Shown here: piece after piece, positions 1 through 8,417 of the stretch | Layout of the letters: the number at the start of each line of letters is the position of its first letter | Numbering within the stretch: position 1 is the stretch's first letter | Assembly: GCA_903921945.1 (NCBI GenBank) | Contig: CAIXSC010000065.1 | Location: forward strand, 1 to 22,159 | Length of the DNA: 22,159 bases | From: an uncultured Planctomycetaceae bacterium | Lineage (GTDB): Bacteria > Planctomycetota > Planctomycetia > Pirellulales > Pirellulaceae | Direction: 5' to 3' | The notes under the pieces: model-generated | What the model saw: only the letters and a program-made list of their open reading frames with translations | What the model was told of the DNA's origin: nothing | The model's database searches: none | Translations under genes and position numbers: made by a program

Positions 1-91
1 ATTCCGAAGCTGTAACTTGACGAGACGGCGAAGCCGGCTTGGTGTTCCAGGCCGGATTCGGCCCGTTGAAGAACGTGTCGAGATTCACAAT

Positions 92-132
92 AAGCGGTTC
101 GCAATCGAGTTCGATTGCGAACCGCTTTTTTT
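92..132 (+). terminator. Rho-independent terminator of an upstream gene
   Basis: A perfect inverted repeat (92-108 with 111-127, 17 pairs) is followed by seven T on the plus strand (126-132). It would end transcription of a plus-strand gene whose coding part lies left of the window. All three plus-strand frames of the first 91 bases are short and no product can be assigned to them. It also separates that unit from the convergent minus-strand operon ending at 171. Confidence 0.85.
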
Positions 133-170
133 CGTTATTTTCGTGGAGTAGACGCCCCACTCCGAGTGCG

Positions 171-1553
171 TTAGCCGTCCCGGTTTGGTTTTCGATTGGC
201 GTAGAGGTTCAGGCTGGGACGGTCGCCCAGGATGGCGAATAGTCGTTGGATTTGCTCGAGGCACTGCGCGAACGTCACTCCCAACGGTTTGCCGGCGCGT
301 TTGTTACCAATCACATGGTAATGCGGCTCGGCAATCACGCCGTCGCTGGCACTGACGCGATGGCGGCTTGGGTTCATGGCGATGTCAAGCGCGTCGCCGA
401 GTACGCGATCGCGCGCTGGACAACGGCGCACATGCAGCTCACTCGTTATTCGTTCATCCACCCGAAATCCCACATGACCGAGCAACCAGTCGCATTCAAG
501 CGTTCCCGCATGCTTGCCGATCAGTTCGAGTCGCCAAGGCGCCGCGTTCGATTCGCGTTCCATCGCTCGCATCGCATGAATCGCGGTTCCCGATAGCAGC
601 TGAACGCGATTGGGGGACCGCGCTAACGCATTCGTATCCCGAATCAACTGCAGAACGGCGTCGCCAAAGTCGCCGGTTGGCTCCTCGATTGGCCCGGGCG
701 AGTCTACATCCACTACATCCACAAGTCGTCTTGTGATCCAAGTAACACGAGTCTGCGGGAAACGCTCGGAGAGTTCACAGGCGCTGCGGAGCGACAGAGC
801 GGCGTCGAGCGTTTCACCGACGATGACAATCCGCTGCTGGCGAAACGTTTCGAGATCGATGCCGGCGAGATCAGGAGGCACGTTTCTCCATGGCAGCTTG
901 TCGCACCGCCGCGCGGCCAGTTCGCCAATCGCAGGGATTCCCGACTCGCCGAGAAACCTTGGCATATCCAATCCGGAGGCATCAATCACACCGTCGAATT
1001 CCTCGATCCGTTCGTGTTCCTCCGAGGCGCGCTCCTCTAAGGCGCGCTCCTCCGAGGCGCGAAAGAGGACACGAAACGAGTAGTCTCCGCGATCGGGGTC
1101 ATCCGCCATTTCACCTCGCAGGAAACCGGCTCGGCCCACCGCGAGCACCTCCGTATTTTCCCGGATATGATCGGCGAGCAAGTCCGTGGCGGCGAGGGGA
1201 AGGAGGTAGCGATCGAGCCATTCGCCGATGGTCGGACTGGAGTCGGCAACCGGAGTTTGGAAGCCATCGTGCTGAGCCTCGAGCGCCTGAATTCCGAGCG
1301 GTGAACAGAGGCTTCGAAAAGTTTGTAGCGTCGGCAGATGCCTTCGGGAACGCAACCGTTCCACGACTCGTCCGCGATCGAAGACAGCAATGTCGTAGCC
1401 GAGAAACCGCGCGTAGAGCGCCGCCTCCAGCCCGGCGGGGCCGGCGCCGATAATGGCCAATCGCGCGGGCGTGTCGATGGCGAATTCGGGCAACACGAAC
1501 AGGTCGGCCGACTCAGGCGCCCCAGGCGAATGCGGCGTGGACGGGTGACTCAT
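171..1553 (-). CDS. FAD-dependent NAD(P)-binding oxidoreductase
   Basis: A 460-aa protein with two Rossmann folds. The first has the dinucleotide motif GAGPAG at residues 36-41, followed by the acidic end of strand 2 (VFDRG), which fits FAD binding. A second nucleotide motif (RIVIVGETLDAALSL, about residue 240) fits an NAD(P) site. An ATG-like DASG motif lies near residue 190, and the C-terminus (YHVIGNKRAGKPLG) resembles the terminal FAD-contact segment of thioredoxin-reductase or flavin-monooxygenase-like proteins. No redox-active CxxC is visible, so it is not a thioredoxin reductase. The ATG at 1553 lies four bases after the ThiO stop, so the two are probably translationally coupled. Residues near 164-178 are a Glu/Arg-rich insertion made by a 15-bp tandem repeat. 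The substrate is unknown; the operon suggests amine or thiamine-related redox chemistry, but that is inference. Confidence 0.85.
   Translation of the reverse strand: MSHPSTPHSPGAPESADLFVLPEFAIDTPARLAIIGAGPAGLEAALYARFLGYDIAVFDRGRVVERLRSRRHLPTLQTFRSLCSPLGIQALEAQHDGFQTPVADSSPTIGEWLDRYLLPLAATDLLADHIRENTEVLAVGRAGFLRGEMADDPDRGDYSFRVLFRASEERALEERASEEHERIEEFDGVIDASGLDMPRFLGESGIPAIGELAARRCDKLPWRNVPPDLAGIDLETFRQQRIVIVGETLDAALSLRSACELSERFPQTRVTWITRRLVDVVDVDSPGPIEEPTGDFGDAVLQLIRDTNALARSPNRVQLLSGTAIHAMRAMERESNAAPWRLELIGKHAGTLECDWLLGHVGFRVDERITSELHVRRCPARDRVLGDALDIAMNPSRHRVSASDGVIAEPHYHVIGNKRAGKPLGVTFAQCLEQIQRLFAILGDRPSLNLYANRKPNRDG
1018..1062. repeat. 15-bp tandem repeat, 3 units, in frame
   Basis: Three 15-base units (1018-1032, 1033-1047, 1048-1062) differ by two or three bases and encode Glu/Arg/Ala/Ser pentapeptides inside the FAD oxidoreductase. 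The insertion sits between the nucleotide-binding segments and is probably a surface loop. Confidence 0.8.
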
Positions 1554-1557
1554 CGGA

Positions 1558-2667
1558 TTAGCCTCGCGAGGGTCGAAACGGTTCGAGGGAGAATGGCGGG
1601 GTCCCGTCGCCGATGAGATCGGCCATGACTAGAGCGGTGCCCGTCGACAGATACAGTCCGCTGCGGAAATGACCTGCCGCCACAAACGCGTTCGCCAATC
1701 CGGGCAGGCGTCCGAGATAGGGCATGCCGTCGTAGACTCCGGGACGCAACCCTGCCCAGGCGTTTTCCAGCGGCGTATCGCGCAGCGCGGGAAGCACGTC
1801 GTACGCGAATCCGATCAGATCGGCGATACCGGACTCGGTGGTGCGTTTGTCGAACCCGACCTCCTCCTCGGTGGAACCGACGAGGATGCGTCCATCGTCC
1901 CGAGGAACTAGGTAGCGCGGCCCGTCGTTCAGGATCCGGCCGAGTAACGGCGCGGCAGCGCGAAACAGCAACATTTGGCCGCGGATGGGCAAAATTCCGA
2001 GGGACACGCCAAGCCGCTTGAGAAGTTCAGCGGTCCACGCGCCGGCTGAAAAACAGACCTGGTCAGCCGAGCGTTCGCCGCGCGTCGTCTCGACGCACGT
2101 GACTTTCCCGCCGACACAACGCGCGTCGATCATCTCCACGTCCGGTTCGATCACGACCCCGTGGTGTTGGCAAGCCGCGGCCAGTGCGCGGAGGTGCCTC
2201 GGGTTGCGTAACTGGCACTCGGTGGGAAGCCACAACGCGGCTCGAAAGCGATCCGCCGACCGCGCTAACGCCGGCTCAAAGGAAGCCAACTCGCCATGCC
2301 GCAATCGTTCAACGGGAATCTCCTCGTCCCGAAACTGCTCGGCCAGCCCCGCGAGCGCCGCCGCTTCGCCGGCGGTGCGAGCGAGGTAGATTCCACCACA
2401 CTGCTGAAACCCGTTGTCGATGCCGGTTTCCGCCAACAGGCGGTCGGCCCATTCGCGGTGAGTCGCGAACGATAGCCCGCGTAGCACGTCGAGCGGGTGG
2501 CGAGCGGTGGCTCGATTGGCTGGCGGCAGGATCCCTGCTCCGGCCCACGATGCCTCGCGTCCCGGCTGTCGACGATCCAGGACGGTAACCGACCAATTCC
2601 GACGAGCCAGTTCGTAGGCAATCGAAAGTCCGACCACACCTCCGCCGACGATCAAACAACTGGGCAT
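1558..2667 (-). CDS. thiO: Glycine oxidase ThiO
   Basis: A 369-aa FAD-dependent amine oxidase of the DAO family. The N-terminal FAD motif is IVGGGVVGLSIAYELA (GGGVVG at residues 8-13), followed by VLDRR and the EASWAGAGIL signature typical of glycine oxidases. Later segments also fit: IRGQMLLF near residue 230, YLVPRDDGRILVGSTEEEVGFD, AWAGLRPGVYDGMPYLG and the C-terminal GHFRSGLYLSTGTALVMADLI. In thiamine synthesis ThiO oxidises glycine to dehydroglycine, used with ThiS and ThiG to build the thiazole ring. No thiS or thiG is present here. Length is normal for the family. The gene is 20 bases downstream of the glutaredoxin-like gene and 4 bases upstream of the FAD oxidoreductase, so the three form one operon. 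No clear Shine-Dalgarno precedes the ATG at 2667. Confidence 0.9.
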   Translation of the reverse strand: MPSCLIVGGGVVGLSIAYELARRNWSVTVLDRRQPGREASWAGAGILPPANRATARHPLDVLRGLSFATHREWADRLLAETGIDNGFQQCGGIYLARTAGEAAALAGLAEQFRDEEIPVERLRHGELASFEPALARSADRFRAALWLPTECQLRNPRHLRALAAACQHHGVVIEPDVEMIDARCVGGKVTCVETTRGERSADQVCFSAGAWTAELLKRLGVSLGILPIRGQMLLFRAAAPLLGRILNDGPRYLVPRDDGRILVGSTEEEVGFDKRTTESGIADLIGFAYDVLPALRDTPLENAWAGLRPGVYDGMPYLGRLPGLANAFVAAGHFRSGLYLSTGTALVMADLIGDGTPPFSLEPFRPSRG

Positions 2668-2687
2668 AGCGAAACGAGCCGGAGGGG

Positions 2688-2912
2688 TTAGCGTCCGAGT
2701 TCCCTGGCGAGCAAGGTTTCGTTGATCTGGCCACGGAATCGGACCTTGCCGTCAATGGCGATCACCGGCACCCACAGATGGAACTGTTCGACGAGCCCGG
2801 GATCCGTATCGATATCGACCACCTCGGGGCGAACTCCAAGCTGAGCCAATAGCGCCAAGGCGTCCTCGCAGAGGTGGCAGCCCTCGCGGGTGTACAAGAC
2901 AACACGTTTCAT
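2688..2912 (-). CDS. Glutaredoxin-like thiol protein
   Basis: A 74-aa thioredoxin-fold protein. It begins MKRVVLYTREGCHLCEDAL, with a CHLC redox motif (Cys12, Cys15) at the end of strand 1. It continues with VVDIDTDPGLVEQF and the cis-proline-type segment VPVIAIDGK, then FRGQIN, as in the short glutaredoxin-like (DUF836-type) proteins. A longer reading from a TTG at 2960 is possible, but the ATG at 2912 matches the family start. It heads the operon with thiO and the FAD oxidoreductase and is divergent from the kinase at 3107. It probably acts as a cytoplasmic thiol-disulfide exchanger; its partner is unknown. Confidence 0.85.
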   Translation of the reverse strand: MKRVVLYTREGCHLCEDALALLAQLGVRPEVVDIDTDPGLVEQFHLWVPVIAIDGKVRFRGQINETLLARELGR

Positions 2913-3106
2913 GATTGCGCGGGATTCGCGGTGTGATTGCTTTACGGTGAGATTGTCCAACTGGTATGCTTTAGGAGTTCCGTGCTATTTTACAGTACTG
3001 TGGAGTCGCGGCGGGATGGGGTGTCTCTCCGCTGCCGGAAGATCGCGCGTTTCCGTGGCGTTTCAAACGCTCACGGCGAAGGAGCCAGGGCCTCGCGGCC
3101 CCGCGC

Positions 3107-5809
3107 ATGGCGAAACTCAGCGTCGATACGTTTCTCGAGTACGTCCAGCGTAGTGGACTCGTCGGTGATGACGAGCTCGCCGAGTCGTTGCGACGATTCG
3201 ACGCGGCCCATGGCGGGACGCGCCCCGAGGATGCTGTCGCCGTCGCCGAGCATCTGATCGGCGAGCAACTGGTTACCAAATGGCACTGTGACAAGCTGTT
3301 CGATCGTAAGTATCGGGGCTTTTTTCTCGGGAACTACAAGCTGCTCGGACACCTTGGCACAGGTGGTATGAGCAGCGTCTATCTTGCCGAGCATCGATTG
3401 TTGCGTCAGCGGCGGGCGATCAAGGTCCTGCCCAAGAGCCGCATCGGCGACTCGTCTTACTTGGCTCGATTCCAGCGCGAGGCGCAGGCAATCGCAGCCC
3501 TGCAGCATCGCAACATCGTCCGCGCCTACGACGTCGACAACGAAGGCGAAACGCACTACATGGTGATGGAATACGTGTCAGGGGCCGACCTGAACACGAT
3601 CGTGAAGGACCTTGCGCCGCGTTTTCTGGACTTCACGGTGGCGGCGGACTACATCATTCAAGCAGCCGACGGTCTGCAACACGCCCACGAAAGCTGCCTG
3701 ATCCATCGTGATGTCAAACCCGCAAACCTGCTCGTCGACGACAAAGGTGTCGTGAAGATTTTGGATCTGGGCTTGGCCTTGTTCTCCAGTGAAGCCGAGT
3801 CGTCGCTGACCATCGCCCATAACGAAAATGTGCTCGGCACCGCCGACTACTTGGCGCCCGAACAGGCGCTCAACAGCCATGATGTCGATGCCCGCGCCGA
3901 CATCTATGCCCTCGGCTGCACGTTCTATTACTTGCTGACTGGCCACCCGCCTTTTCCCGACGGATCGTTGGCTCAGCGGATCGCGAAACACCAAACCCAG
4001 CAACCTGCGGACATCCGGATCGACCGGCCCGACTGCCCGCGCGAGTTGATTGATTTGGTGCGACGCATGATGCACAAGAAACGGGAACGCCGCATTCAAT
4101 CCGCCGGCGAAGTCGCCGCCGAACTTCGCGCTTGGCTGGCAACACAACCGGCCACCACCGCTTCGGATCTGGCGGCCACTCTGGCGGAAACGAGCCTCAC
4201 GGCGAGTCGCTCGGATACCGGTAGCGGAAGGCGCCTGGCGACTGCCGTTAAGGCTTCGTCGTCGTCGTCTCGCACCTTGCCGCCGCCATCATCCGCGGTA
4301 TCCACCGCCAATCCTAGCGACGTGGCGCCCGCGTCTCCCGAGCCGTTATCCACCGGTAGCATGACTGGAACGCCCACCCGCACCGTGGAAAAAGGACGAG
4401 TTGGATCGGGGACGTCACCAACACCGCCCAAGCCTTCCAACCCCAAAGTTTTTACCGATACCGTGGCCGACGGCGGCGCTCCAACCCTCGACCGATCTCC
4501 GCCCAAACGCCCTTCCCCGTCGTCCACGCCCTTGACCGTTCCCCCCGTATCACCAGCGTCCACGGCATCACCTGCGTCCGCTGGGAAGTCCAAGGCACCG
4601 CAAACCTCGACACCCGCAGCAAAGCCCGTCACCGCCGTTCCCACCGTCGCCTCGAACGCCACGGCTGCGGCGGATTCAAGCCTCCGTTCACCCAAACCGA
4701 CGGACACCCCTCGACCGCAGGTGGTGCCACGCCAGCCCGCTACCGCTCCTGCCAGCGCCGCTCCTGCCAGCGCCGCTCCTGCCAGCGCCGCTCCTGCCAG
4801 CGTCAAGAAGTCTTCCGCTGACAAACCGTCATCGATTGGCATTCAGCCGGGCACCGTCAAAAAAGTCTCTCCCGAGTCCGCAGCCACAATCGCGGTGGCA
4901 CCTCGATCGATCCCAGGCACCGACATCACCGCGGATGACAGCCTCGCCGTCACAAACGAGCCAGGTAGCAGCACCCCAGCGAGCCGCGAATCGGTCAGCA
5001 GCGAATCGGCTAGCAACGACTCGGCCGGTGTTGCTCTGGCCAGCGATGAATCGGCCCGTGGTGAACCATCAACCGGCAATGAACTAGCCGGCAAGGACCT
5101 AGCCGGCAAGGATTGGACGAACAACGATCTCGCTAGCACCGAAAACGATAGCGTCGATCTCGCTAGCGTCGAGAACGATGGTGCCGAGAACGACGTCGCA
5201 GAGAGCGCTAGCGCCGAGAACACTCGCGATGACGAGACCAGCGAGGAGACGGGCGGTGACTCCCCAGCAGTCAATGCGACCGATGCGTTGGCGCCGAACG
5301 GCGAGGCAGGCGACGTGGAACGCGATTCATCGTCCGCCAGTCGCGCGGTCGCGGCGGATCCATCCGCTTTCCTTTCGGTTCTCCAGCAGGAGTCTTCAAG
5401 CAAGCGTCGTCGTTCCCCCACGGGCGCACCGACTCCGAGTGTGGAACGGGCGGGAGCCCGAAAGCCGAGCACCGGGCGAGGAAGGCCATCGATTCGAGGC
5501 GCGGAAAATCTCAGTGCAGTCGCTCGCTGGAAATCCTCCTTCTCAGCGATGGCACCCCGTCAACGAAAGATCCTCCTGGGAACGACTGGTGTTGTCGTCG
5601 CAGCGTTGATCGGAGGCATCGTCTGGGCCGCATTCTTCGCGGGAGGGGCTAGCAACCCTGGTAACACACCTTCGAAACCGGCGCGAATTCCAACCAAGTC
5701 GCGAACTCGACCATCGCAGCGCGACACCAGCGCCATCGATCAAGTTCCGGGCAGTCAACGTCCGCCGCGTACGGCGTTTTGGATCGCTGACGCCATCGAA
5801 TGGAGCTAA
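3107..5809 (+). CDS. Membrane-anchored Ser/Thr protein kinase (PknB-type)
   Basis: A 900-aa protein. Residues 1-75 are an N-terminal extension often seen on planctomycete kinases (FLEYVQRSGLV ... FFLGNYKLLGHLG). The kinase domain covers about residues 77-345. It has the glycine-rich loop LGTGGMSSVYLAEH (83-96), the ATP-binding Lys106 in AIK, the catalytic HRD with Asp202 (HRDVKPANLL), DLG instead of DFG (Asp220), and GTADYLAPEQ in the activation segment. All catalytic residues are present, so it should be active. Residues 350-815 are a long Ser/Thr/Pro/Ala then Asp/Glu-rich low-complexity region, including four perfect ASAAP-type repeats (about 547-566). One transmembrane helix follows (about 820-846) and then a basic tail of about 50 residues. 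No folded sensor domain is visible outside the membrane. The ATG at 3107 is preceded by AAGGAG 22 bases upstream, an unusually wide spacing. Confidence 0.9.
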   Translation: MAKLSVDTFLEYVQRSGLVGDDELAESLRRFDAAHGGTRPEDAVAVAEHLIGEQLVTKWHCDKLFDRKYRGFFLGNYKLLGHLGTGGMSSVYLAEHRLLRQRRAIKVLPKSRIGDSSYLARFQREAQAIAALQHRNIVRAYDVDNEGETHYMVMEYVSGADLNTIVKDLAPRFLDFTVAADYIIQAADGLQHAHESCLIHRDVKPANLLVDDKGVVKILDLGLALFSSEAESSLTIAHNENVLGTADYLAPEQALNSHDVDARADIYALGCTFYYLLTGHPPFPDGSLAQRIAKHQTQQPADIRIDRPDCPRELIDLVRRMMHKKRERRIQSAGEVAAELRAWLATQPATTASDLAATLAETSLTASRSDTGSGRRLATAVKASSSSSRTLPPPSSAVSTANPSDVAPASPEPLSTGSMTGTPTRTVEKGRVGSGTSPTPPKPSNPKVFTDTVADGGAPTLDRSPPKRPSPSSTPLTVPPVSPASTASPASAGKSKAPQTSTPAAKPVTAVPTVASNATAAADSSLRSPKPTDTPRPQVVPRQPATAPASAAPASAAPASAAPASVKKSSADKPSSIGIQPGTVKKVSPESAATIAVAPRSIPGTDITADDSLAVTNEPGSSTPASRESVSSESASNDSAGVALASDESARGEPSTGNELAGKDLAGKDWTNNDLASTENDSVDLASVENDGAENDVAESASAENTRDDETSEETGGDSPAVNATDALAPNGEAGDVERDSSSASRAVAADPSAFLSVLQQESSSKRRRSPTGAPTPSVERAGARKPSTGRGRPSIRGAENLSAVARWKSSFSAMAPRQRKILLGTTGVVVAALIGGIVWAAFFAGGASNPGNTPSKPARIPTKSRTRPSQRDTSAIDQVPGSQRPPRTAFWIADAIEWS
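4745..4804. repeat. 15-bp tandem repeat, 4 units, in kinase linker
   Basis: Four 15-base units (4745-4759, 4760-4774, 4775-4789, 4790-4804), identical apart from one base in the last, encode Ala-Pro-Ala-Ser-Ala pentapeptides in the juxtamembrane linker of the kinase. Near-perfect identity indicates recent slippage or expansion. Confidence 0.95.
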
Positions 5810-5818
5810 TCGCGGATC

Positions 5819-5906
5819 GTCGCTTGCCCGTCGCGAGTCGCTTGCTCATCGCTAGTCGCCTGCCCATCGCTAGTCGCTTGCCCGTCGCTAGTCGCTTGAA
5901 TGACTA
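5819..5906. repeat. 18-bp tandem repeat, 4.9 units, between convergent genes
   Basis: Units at 5819-5836, 5837-5854, 5855-5872, 5873-5890 and a partial unit at 5891-5906 share GTCGCYTGCYCRTCGCKA. The array begins 9 bases after the kinase stop and ends 22 bases before the csrA stop, filling the intergenic space between the two convergent genes. No T-tract terminator is seen in this gap. Confidence 0.9.
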
Positions 5907-5927
5907 GATTCGATAGACAAGCCTGCA

Positions 5928-6275
5928 TTACGGAGCAAGTGACTCGACATGGCCTGCATCGAGACTTAGCGAGTCAGGGCTCAACGAGTCAGGGCTCAGC
6001 GAGTCAGGGCTCAGCGAGTCAGGGCTCAGCGAGTCAGCCGACGGCGAATCCGCGGCGAGCGATCCGCAGACAACTTGCCTGGTCGCCGACGCCTTCGAGC
6101 TTGGCAACTCGCCACCCATTGCGCGGGATCCGTCGACTTCTCCCCTAACGATCCGAATGTCCGCTGGGGCATCGACGCCGATAGAAACACGATTGCCCGC
6201 TAGCCGCACCAGCGTGACAGTAATGTTTCCACCGATCACAATCTTCTCGCCAACCTTACGGCTAAGAACCAGCAT
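5928..6275 (-). CDS. csrA: Carbon storage regulator CsrA with repeat tail
   Basis: The first 47 residues are a standard CsrA fold (MLVLSRKVGEKIVIG; ITVTLVRLAGNRVSIGVDAP; IRIVRGE). Leu4 and Arg44, which are key for RNA contact in the family, are both present. CsrA binds GGA-containing hairpins in mRNA leaders and controls their translation or stability. The ATG at 6275 has a strong AAGGAGGAG ribosome site, so the longer reading from 6305 is rejected. This protein is 115 aa, whereas typical CsrA is about 60-75 aa. The extra C-terminus is low complexity and contains five SLSPD/SLSLD pentapeptides (about 82-106) made by a 15-bp tandem repeat. The tail may be disordered and may not be needed for RNA binding. 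The gene is convergent with the kinase and divergent from the TPR gene. Confidence 0.9.
   Translation of the reverse strand: MLVLSRKVGEKIVIGGNITVTLVRLAGNRVSIGVDAPADIRIVRGEVDGSRAMGGELPSSKASATRQVVCGSLAADSPSADSLSPDSLSPDSLSPDSLSPDSLSLDAGHVESLAP
5970..6044. repeat. 15-bp tandem repeat in the csrA 3' end, 4-5 units
   Basis: Units CGAGTCAGGGCTCAR start at 5970, 5985, 6000 and 6015; a diverged copy starts at 6030. Read on the minus strand they encode the SLSPD pentapeptides of the CsrA tail. The copies lie back to back with no spacers, so this is not a CRISPR array. Confidence 0.95.
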
Positions 6276-6551
6276 GATCTCCTCCTTGAGTGAAAGCTCC
6301 TTCACTGATCTAGGAAATGGCGTTCCATCGCCCTGGATGAGGAATGCCTGTCACGCCCTTCCTACCACCCAGGCGTCCGCAACAACCGGTACAATCTCTC
6401 TCTAGGTAACAAGACGCTGAGACGCGTGAAAAAGTTCGCGGATTTGGAAAAAAAATCTGGAGAACTTGTGGCCCCTGAGCTTTCGACGATGCGCAACCAA
6501 GTTTTTTTCGTTTCCAAGTCCCACTCCAACCAGTCCTCACGAGTTGATGGC

Positions 6552-7568
6552 ATGAACGTCGCTCCCCTTTCAAGCCAACGCGGCTGTCGTCCCGCCCCCC
6601 CGATCGCCGGTACGCCTGTCCATCGAAAAACGGTGGCCACTCCCGAACGGCACAGGGTTCGTGTCGCCATGCTCGCGTTCCTCCTCGCGACCCCACTGGC
6701 GCTCCTTCCGCCAACTGACCTCCGAGCCCAAACGCCATCCGCCAGCCCGACGGTCAAGGGCCAGAACCAAGCCGTGGCACAAACGAACGACGCGGATACG
6801 GCCCGGAAACTCGCCTTGGCCGATCGCGCCGGCGACGGAGACGCCGTGCTCAAGCTCGCCACCGACTGGATCGCCCGCGATCCGGGTGCTGCCGATGCAC
6901 ACTATTGGCGCGGCCGGGAACGGTTCCGTCGCGGCGACGTCGCCGAATCCGTCAAAGATTTCGACCGCTACGTCGAGCTTCGGCCGGAACGCGAACCGCC
7001 CCAATGGGAACGCGGGATCGCACTCTATTACGATCGCCAATTCGCCCGCGGCTCCAAGCAGTTCGAGCTCTATCAAACCTTCGACAACCGCGACGTCGAG
7101 AACTCCGTGTGGCGGTATCTGTGCCTCGCTCGGGCGGAAAGCCGCGACAAGGCCCGAGCCACACTGCTGCCAGTCGACCGCGACCCGCGCGTGCCGATGA
7201 CCGAAATCTTCCAGATGTTCGCGGGGAAAACCACTCCGGAACAAGTGCTCGCCGCCGCCCGCGCCGACGACCCGCCCGCCGAAGTGCTCGCCGGCAGACT
7301 CTTTTACGCCCACCTCTATCTGGCGCTGTTCTATGAAAGCGAAGGCCAAGAAGCCCTGTGCCGCAAGTACCTCGCGCTGGCCGCCGACAAGGAACTGCGG
7401 CGCAACCCCCGAATCAATGCCTACATGTGGGCCGTCGCCGATGTGCATTGGAAAATGCTGAACGCCACGCCGAAGGACCCATCGAACACTCAATCGAACG
7501 CCACGCCGAACGTCTCCGATGGCAAGAAGGCCGCCACTGCGCCGGATAAGCCGGTTAAACAGCCCTAA
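6552..7568 (+). CDS. Secreted or membrane-anchored TPR protein
   Basis: About 338 aa. A basic stretch followed by a hydrophobic segment (VRVAMLAFLLATPLALLPP, about residues 36-54) and LRAQT looks like a signal peptide with a long n-region. The rest is helical with at least two tetratricopeptide-like pairs: ADAHYWRGRERFRRGDVAESVKDFDRYVEL and the following PPQWERGIALYYDRQFARGSKQFEL. A later helix pair contains LFYAHLYLALFYESEGQEA, giving an NlpI-like overall plan. The C-terminal 35 residues are Asn/Thr/Lys-rich and disordered. It probably scaffolds protein contacts in the periplasm. The start is uncertain: a GTG at 6426 and ATGs at 6552 and 6669 are all in frame, and no strong ribosome site favours one. 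I chose 6552. It is divergent from csrA. Confidence 0.75.
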   Translation: MNVAPLSSQRGCRPAPPIAGTPVHRKTVATPERHRVRVAMLAFLLATPLALLPPTDLRAQTPSASPTVKGQNQAVAQTNDADTARKLALADRAGDGDAVLKLATDWIARDPGAADAHYWRGRERFRRGDVAESVKDFDRYVELRPEREPPQWERGIALYYDRQFARGSKQFELYQTFDNRDVENSVWRYLCLARAESRDKARATLLPVDRDPRVPMTEIFQMFAGKTTPEQVLAAARADDPPAEVLAGRLFYAHLYLALFYESEGQEALCRKYLALAADKELRRNPRINAYMWAVADVHWKMLNATPKDPSNTQSNATPNVSDGKKAATAPDKPVKQP

Positions 7569-7872
7569 ACGAGCAACCCGCCTACTCGTTGTTTTGCGGC
7601 TTTAACGCATCTTCGTCCCGCGCCACGCGATGCGGGACCGCTCACAGCCGTCCGCTCCGCGTCTTCCCGTGCGGACAAATCTCGCTGTGAGTCCTTTGCC
7701 GATTCTCCCTTGCACCGCGCATTAAATACACACATCAAACGTGCATTTTAAATTGTTTCATCCGCCATGGATATTATTGTCTTGTTAGACGCAAGGCTGA
7801 TCACGGGCGGGTCGAGTGGCCCCGGTGGATTGGTCGCGGTGGGATTCGAGTGTTTTCCTCAAGGAGTGTGTC
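7569..7872 (+). other. Intergenic region with hairpin and candidate promoter
   Basis: These 304 bases hold no gene. GTCCCGC at 7615-7621 pairs with GCGGGAC at 7632-7638 around a 10-base loop, without a T-tract, so it is at best a weak terminator for the TPR gene. From about 7720 the sequence turns AT-rich, consistent with a promoter for the small secreted protein at 7873. Confidence 0.5.
7753..7780 (+). promoter_or_regulatory. Candidate promoter for the 7873 gene
   Basis: TTGTTT (7753-7758) and TATTGT (7775-7780) are separated by 16 bases, the same spacer as in the three better promoters of the related minus-strand genes. The boxes match consensus only moderately. It would give a 5' leader of about 85 bases. 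Confidence 0.4.
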
Positions 7873-8316
7873 ATGCGTAATGTTGTTTTGGCGGCGTTGT
7901 TGGTGGTCCTGACTGGCGGCGTGGCGAGCGCGAAGGAACCGGTGTCCCTGTCGAAGGTGGGACTCACCGGCATCAAGAAGATCAGCGATCGCCAAGGTAA
8001 CAAGGTTCGCGGCATGGCCGTGAAGGCGGTCGCCTCGGGGTTGAGCTCGCTCGGCGCGGTGATCTACGACCCGGCGACCGCGTCGCGTGTCAACCTTGAT
8101 CTCGTGAATTTCTCGTCGGCGGAAGATTCGATGGGCTGCGGTCCAAACGTGGACGCGCAGAACTTCAACGTGATTGGCGTCGGGCCCGCCTTCGTCTTCA
8201 GCGTCGGCGATTTCACCGCGTCGATCGGCTCGTTCACGGCCGGTGGCTCGTCGCAGTCGGTGGTCAATGGCGGGGCCTCCATGTTCGTGGTTCCCAACCC
8301 GATCTCGAACCCGTAA
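7873..8316 (+). CDS. Small secreted protein with VRG leader (SGLSSLGA subfamily)
   Basis: A 147-aa protein of a family I cannot name. Residues 1-20 are a Sec signal peptide ending VASA. Residues 21-47 are a leader (KEPVSLSKVGL ... ISDRQGNKVRG) whose plan is shared by the six paralogues in this window. The core SGLSSLGAVIYDP, then LDLVNFSS, AQNFNVIG and a C-terminal FTAGGSSQS ... FVVPNP follow. The mature part is rich in Gly, Ser, Val and Asn and has one Cys. The ATG at 7873 has AAGGAG ten bases upstream, so an in-frame start at 7816 is rejected. A strong terminator follows, so it is monocistronic. The leader resembles a double-glycine-type processing signal and a C39 peptidase is encoded at 14555; use as a substrate of that enzyme is inference. 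Confidence 0.85.
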   Translation: MRNVVLAALLVVLTGGVASAKEPVSLSKVGLTGIKKISDRQGNKVRGMAVKAVASGLSSLGAVIYDPATASRVNLDLVNFSSAEDSMGCGPNVDAQNFNVIGVGPAFVFSVGDFTASIGSFTAGGSSQSVVNGGASMFVVPNPISNP

Positions 8317-8417
8317 GCCAGTGGTCGCAGCGGCCTCAGGCGAGCCTCACCCCGACGCCATCCCCGGCTTATTCGACTCGGCCGGACCCATAACGCGGGT
8401 GTGACTTGTGCGGGGCC

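Noticed and set aside
2992..3001. Palindrome ACAGTACTGT upstream of the kinase as an operator
   Set aside because: A single 10-base palindrome with no second copy or clear promoter boxes nearby is not enough evidence.
4096..4842. Minus-strand frame rich in Gly, Ala and Val opposite the kinase linker
   Set aside because: It is the complement of the Ser/Thr/Pro repeats of the kinase; high GC leaves it open by chance.
5970..6044. Regular short repeats resembling a CRISPR array
   Set aside because: Units are 15 bp, back to back with no spacers, and in frame with the csrA coding sequence.
6570..7493. Minus-strand open frame of 307 codons opposite the TPR gene
   Set aside because: The plus strand shows a signal peptide and TPR-like helices; the minus product has no recognisable family.
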